From NCBI GenBank assembly GCA_022771185.1, contig JALFCJ010000259.1, positions 1-7,362 on the forward strand: a DNA stretch of 7,362 bases, written 5' to 3'. Below, piece by piece: positions 6,641-7,362 of this stretch (positions are counted from its first letter, which is position 1; every line of letters starts with the position of its first letter). This DNA comes from Spirochaetales bacterium. Lineage in GTDB: Bacteria > Spirochaetota > Spirochaetia > Sphaerochaetales > Sphaerochaetaceae. The notes under the pieces are model-generated. The model saw nothing but the letters and a program-made list of their open reading frames with translations, was not told the origin of the DNA and did no database searches. The position numbers were made by a program, and so were the translations under genes.

Positions 6641-7273
6641 TTAATGCTTTTGCATAGCACTGTAAACTTTCTCACAAACGCCATCTATAGTCAAGTTGGT
6701 GGTATCTACATATATGGCATTTTCTGCGATTTTCAAAGCGCCAACTGGCTTTTCTTTATCGTTCTTGTCTCTCTTGAGTATTCCTTCCAACACTTCCTCG
6801 TATTTCAGCTCCGGCTGTTCCATGAGTCTTCGTTTTGCTCTTATTTCTGGAGAAGCGTCAAAATAAAACTTATACTCTGCATTTGGGAATATTACAGTAG
6901 TAGTATCCCTACCCTCTGTAACGATATTCATGTTTCCAGCAAGCTTTCTGACTTCATCTGTAACTTTCTCTCTCAGCCTAGGATCAGAAGAGACAGGAGA
7001 AGCATATTTATCTACAAGAGGTGTATGAAGCCGAGACTCAGCGTTGATACCATTGATGCAGATGTTTCCGTTTTCAACAGTGATGACTGTATCTTTTGCA
7101 GTTTCAAGTACACTATCTCTATCTAGAGGATCCAAGTTCTTATCCAGCTGTGCCAATGTATATGCTCTATAAAAAGAACCGGTATTTAGAAAATACCATC
7201 CAAGGTCTGATGCTATTTTTCTTGCTATTGTGCTTTTGCCACTTCCTGCAGGTCCATCAATTGCAATAACCAT
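6641..7273 (-). CDS. cmk: Cytidylate kinase (CMP/dCMP kinase)
   Basis: This 210-residue enzyme phosphorylates CMP and dCMP with ATP in pyrimidine nucleotide recycling in the cytosol. The P-loop GPAGSGKST is at residues 7-15, the TGSFYRA segment at 31-37, and the EGRD motif at 120-123, followed by TTTVIFPNA and the FYFDASPEIRAKRR region. The lid and C-terminal part read KRDKNDKEKPVGALKIAENA and end with the VDTTN motif typical of the family. Length fits bacterial Cmk. Two starts are possible: ATG at 7273 or GTG at 7276. AGGGAG sits 7 nt before the ATG and only 4 nt before the GTG, so ATG is preferred. The ATG overlaps the upstream stop by one base (TGATG), pointing to coupling. The gene order cmk then rpsA is common in bacteria, and Treponema pallidum is reported, from memory, to have a Cmk-S1 fusion. 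Confidence 0.94.
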   Translation of the reverse strand: MVIAIDGPAGSGKSTIARKIASDLGWYFLNTGSFYRAYTLAQLDKNLDPLDRDSVLETAKDTVITVENGNICINGINAESRLHTPLVDKYASPVSSDPRLREKVTDEVRKLAGNMNIVTEGRDTTTVIFPNAEYKFYFDASPEIRAKRRLMEQPELKYEEVLEGILKRDKNDKEKPVGALKIAENAIYVDTTNLTIDGVCEKVYSAMQKH

Positions 7274-7362
7274 CACTTATCTCCCTTTTTGATGCTTTTC
7301 TTTTCAAGGACCACTCTTCTAGTCTTCTTTGGGTTGACTTCTCTTGAGTTTTTCTTTCCTGT
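7273..7362 (-). CDS. C-terminal end of a basic protein, probably a RluB/RsuA-type pseudouridine synthase
   Basis: Only the last 29 residues and the stop are in the window; the frame continues beyond the right edge. The peptide is very basic, with about a third lysine or arginine, including NPKKTRRVVLEKK and ending in IKKGDK. No catalytic part is visible. The assignment rests on context: a 23S rRNA pseudouridine synthase often precedes cmk, and such enzymes commonly carry lysine/arginine-rich tails. The stop codon overlaps the cmk ATG by one base, so the two are almost certainly one operon. Any other basic RNA-binding protein would fit the visible tail equally well. Confidence 0.55.
   Translation of the reverse strand, partial: TGKKNSREVNPKKTRRVVLEKKSIKKGDK
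7281..7286 (-). promoter_or_regulatory. Ribosome binding site for cmk, within the upstream gene
   Basis: AGGGAG on the minus strand lies 7 nt before the ATG at 7273, inside the last codons of the upstream gene. Its spacing favours ATG over the adjacent GTG as the cmk start. Confidence 0.65.

Noticed and set aside
6610..6684. N-terminally longer S1 starting at 6684
   Set aside because: The extra 25 residues overlap the end of cmk, do not resemble S1, and a good AGGAG site supports the ATG at 6609.
6578..7126. Plus-strand ORF of 182 residues opposite cmk
   Set aside because: It is antisense to a clear cytidylate kinase, has no ribosome site or recognisable domain, and its composition is that of a shadow frame.

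Overview
The window joins a conserved core-gene operon on the minus strand to a two-gene redox operon on the plus strand, with a gene-poor and probably decayed stretch at the left edge. The order on the minus strand (basic tail of a probable pseudouridine synthase, then cytidylate kinase, six-domain ribosomal protein S1, a membrane-anchored TPR protein and a lipoprotein), together with the AT-rich sequence, suggests a host-associated spirochaete (Treponema/Sphaerochaeta-like). That taxonomic call is an inference from gene order and general protein character, with moderate confidence only.

Region by region. Positions 1-428 hold no intact gene, but three plus-strand open segments in successive frames read like one broken gene. 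Positions 429-735 are intergenic. They carry an imperfect tandem repeat of about 29 bp (442-498), two weaker related copies (541-595), and a TTGACA-type promoter candidate just ahead of the first redox gene. Positions 736-3427 encode a CrtI/phytoene-desaturase-like FAD oxidoreductase and, overlapping it by 8 bp, a ferredoxin-NAD(P)H reductase-type flavoprotein with a C-terminal plant-type [2Fe-2S] domain. The second is well built to pass NAD(P)H electrons to the first; the substrate is unknown.

Positions 3424-7362 read leftward. Spacing between genes is tight (1 bp overlap, then gaps of 31, 64 and 38 bp), so probable rluB-like gene, cmk, rpsA, TPR gene and lipoprotein gene look like one transcription unit. 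A strong hairpin sits directly in front of the TPR ribosome binding site. The two operons converge and their stop codons overlap by 4 bp (3424-3427), leaving no intergenic terminator.

No tRNA, rRNA, CRISPR array, intact insertion sequence or recognisable defence system was found. The most unusual parts are the coupled flavoprotein/reductase pair of unknown substrate and the repeat-bearing region in front of it.
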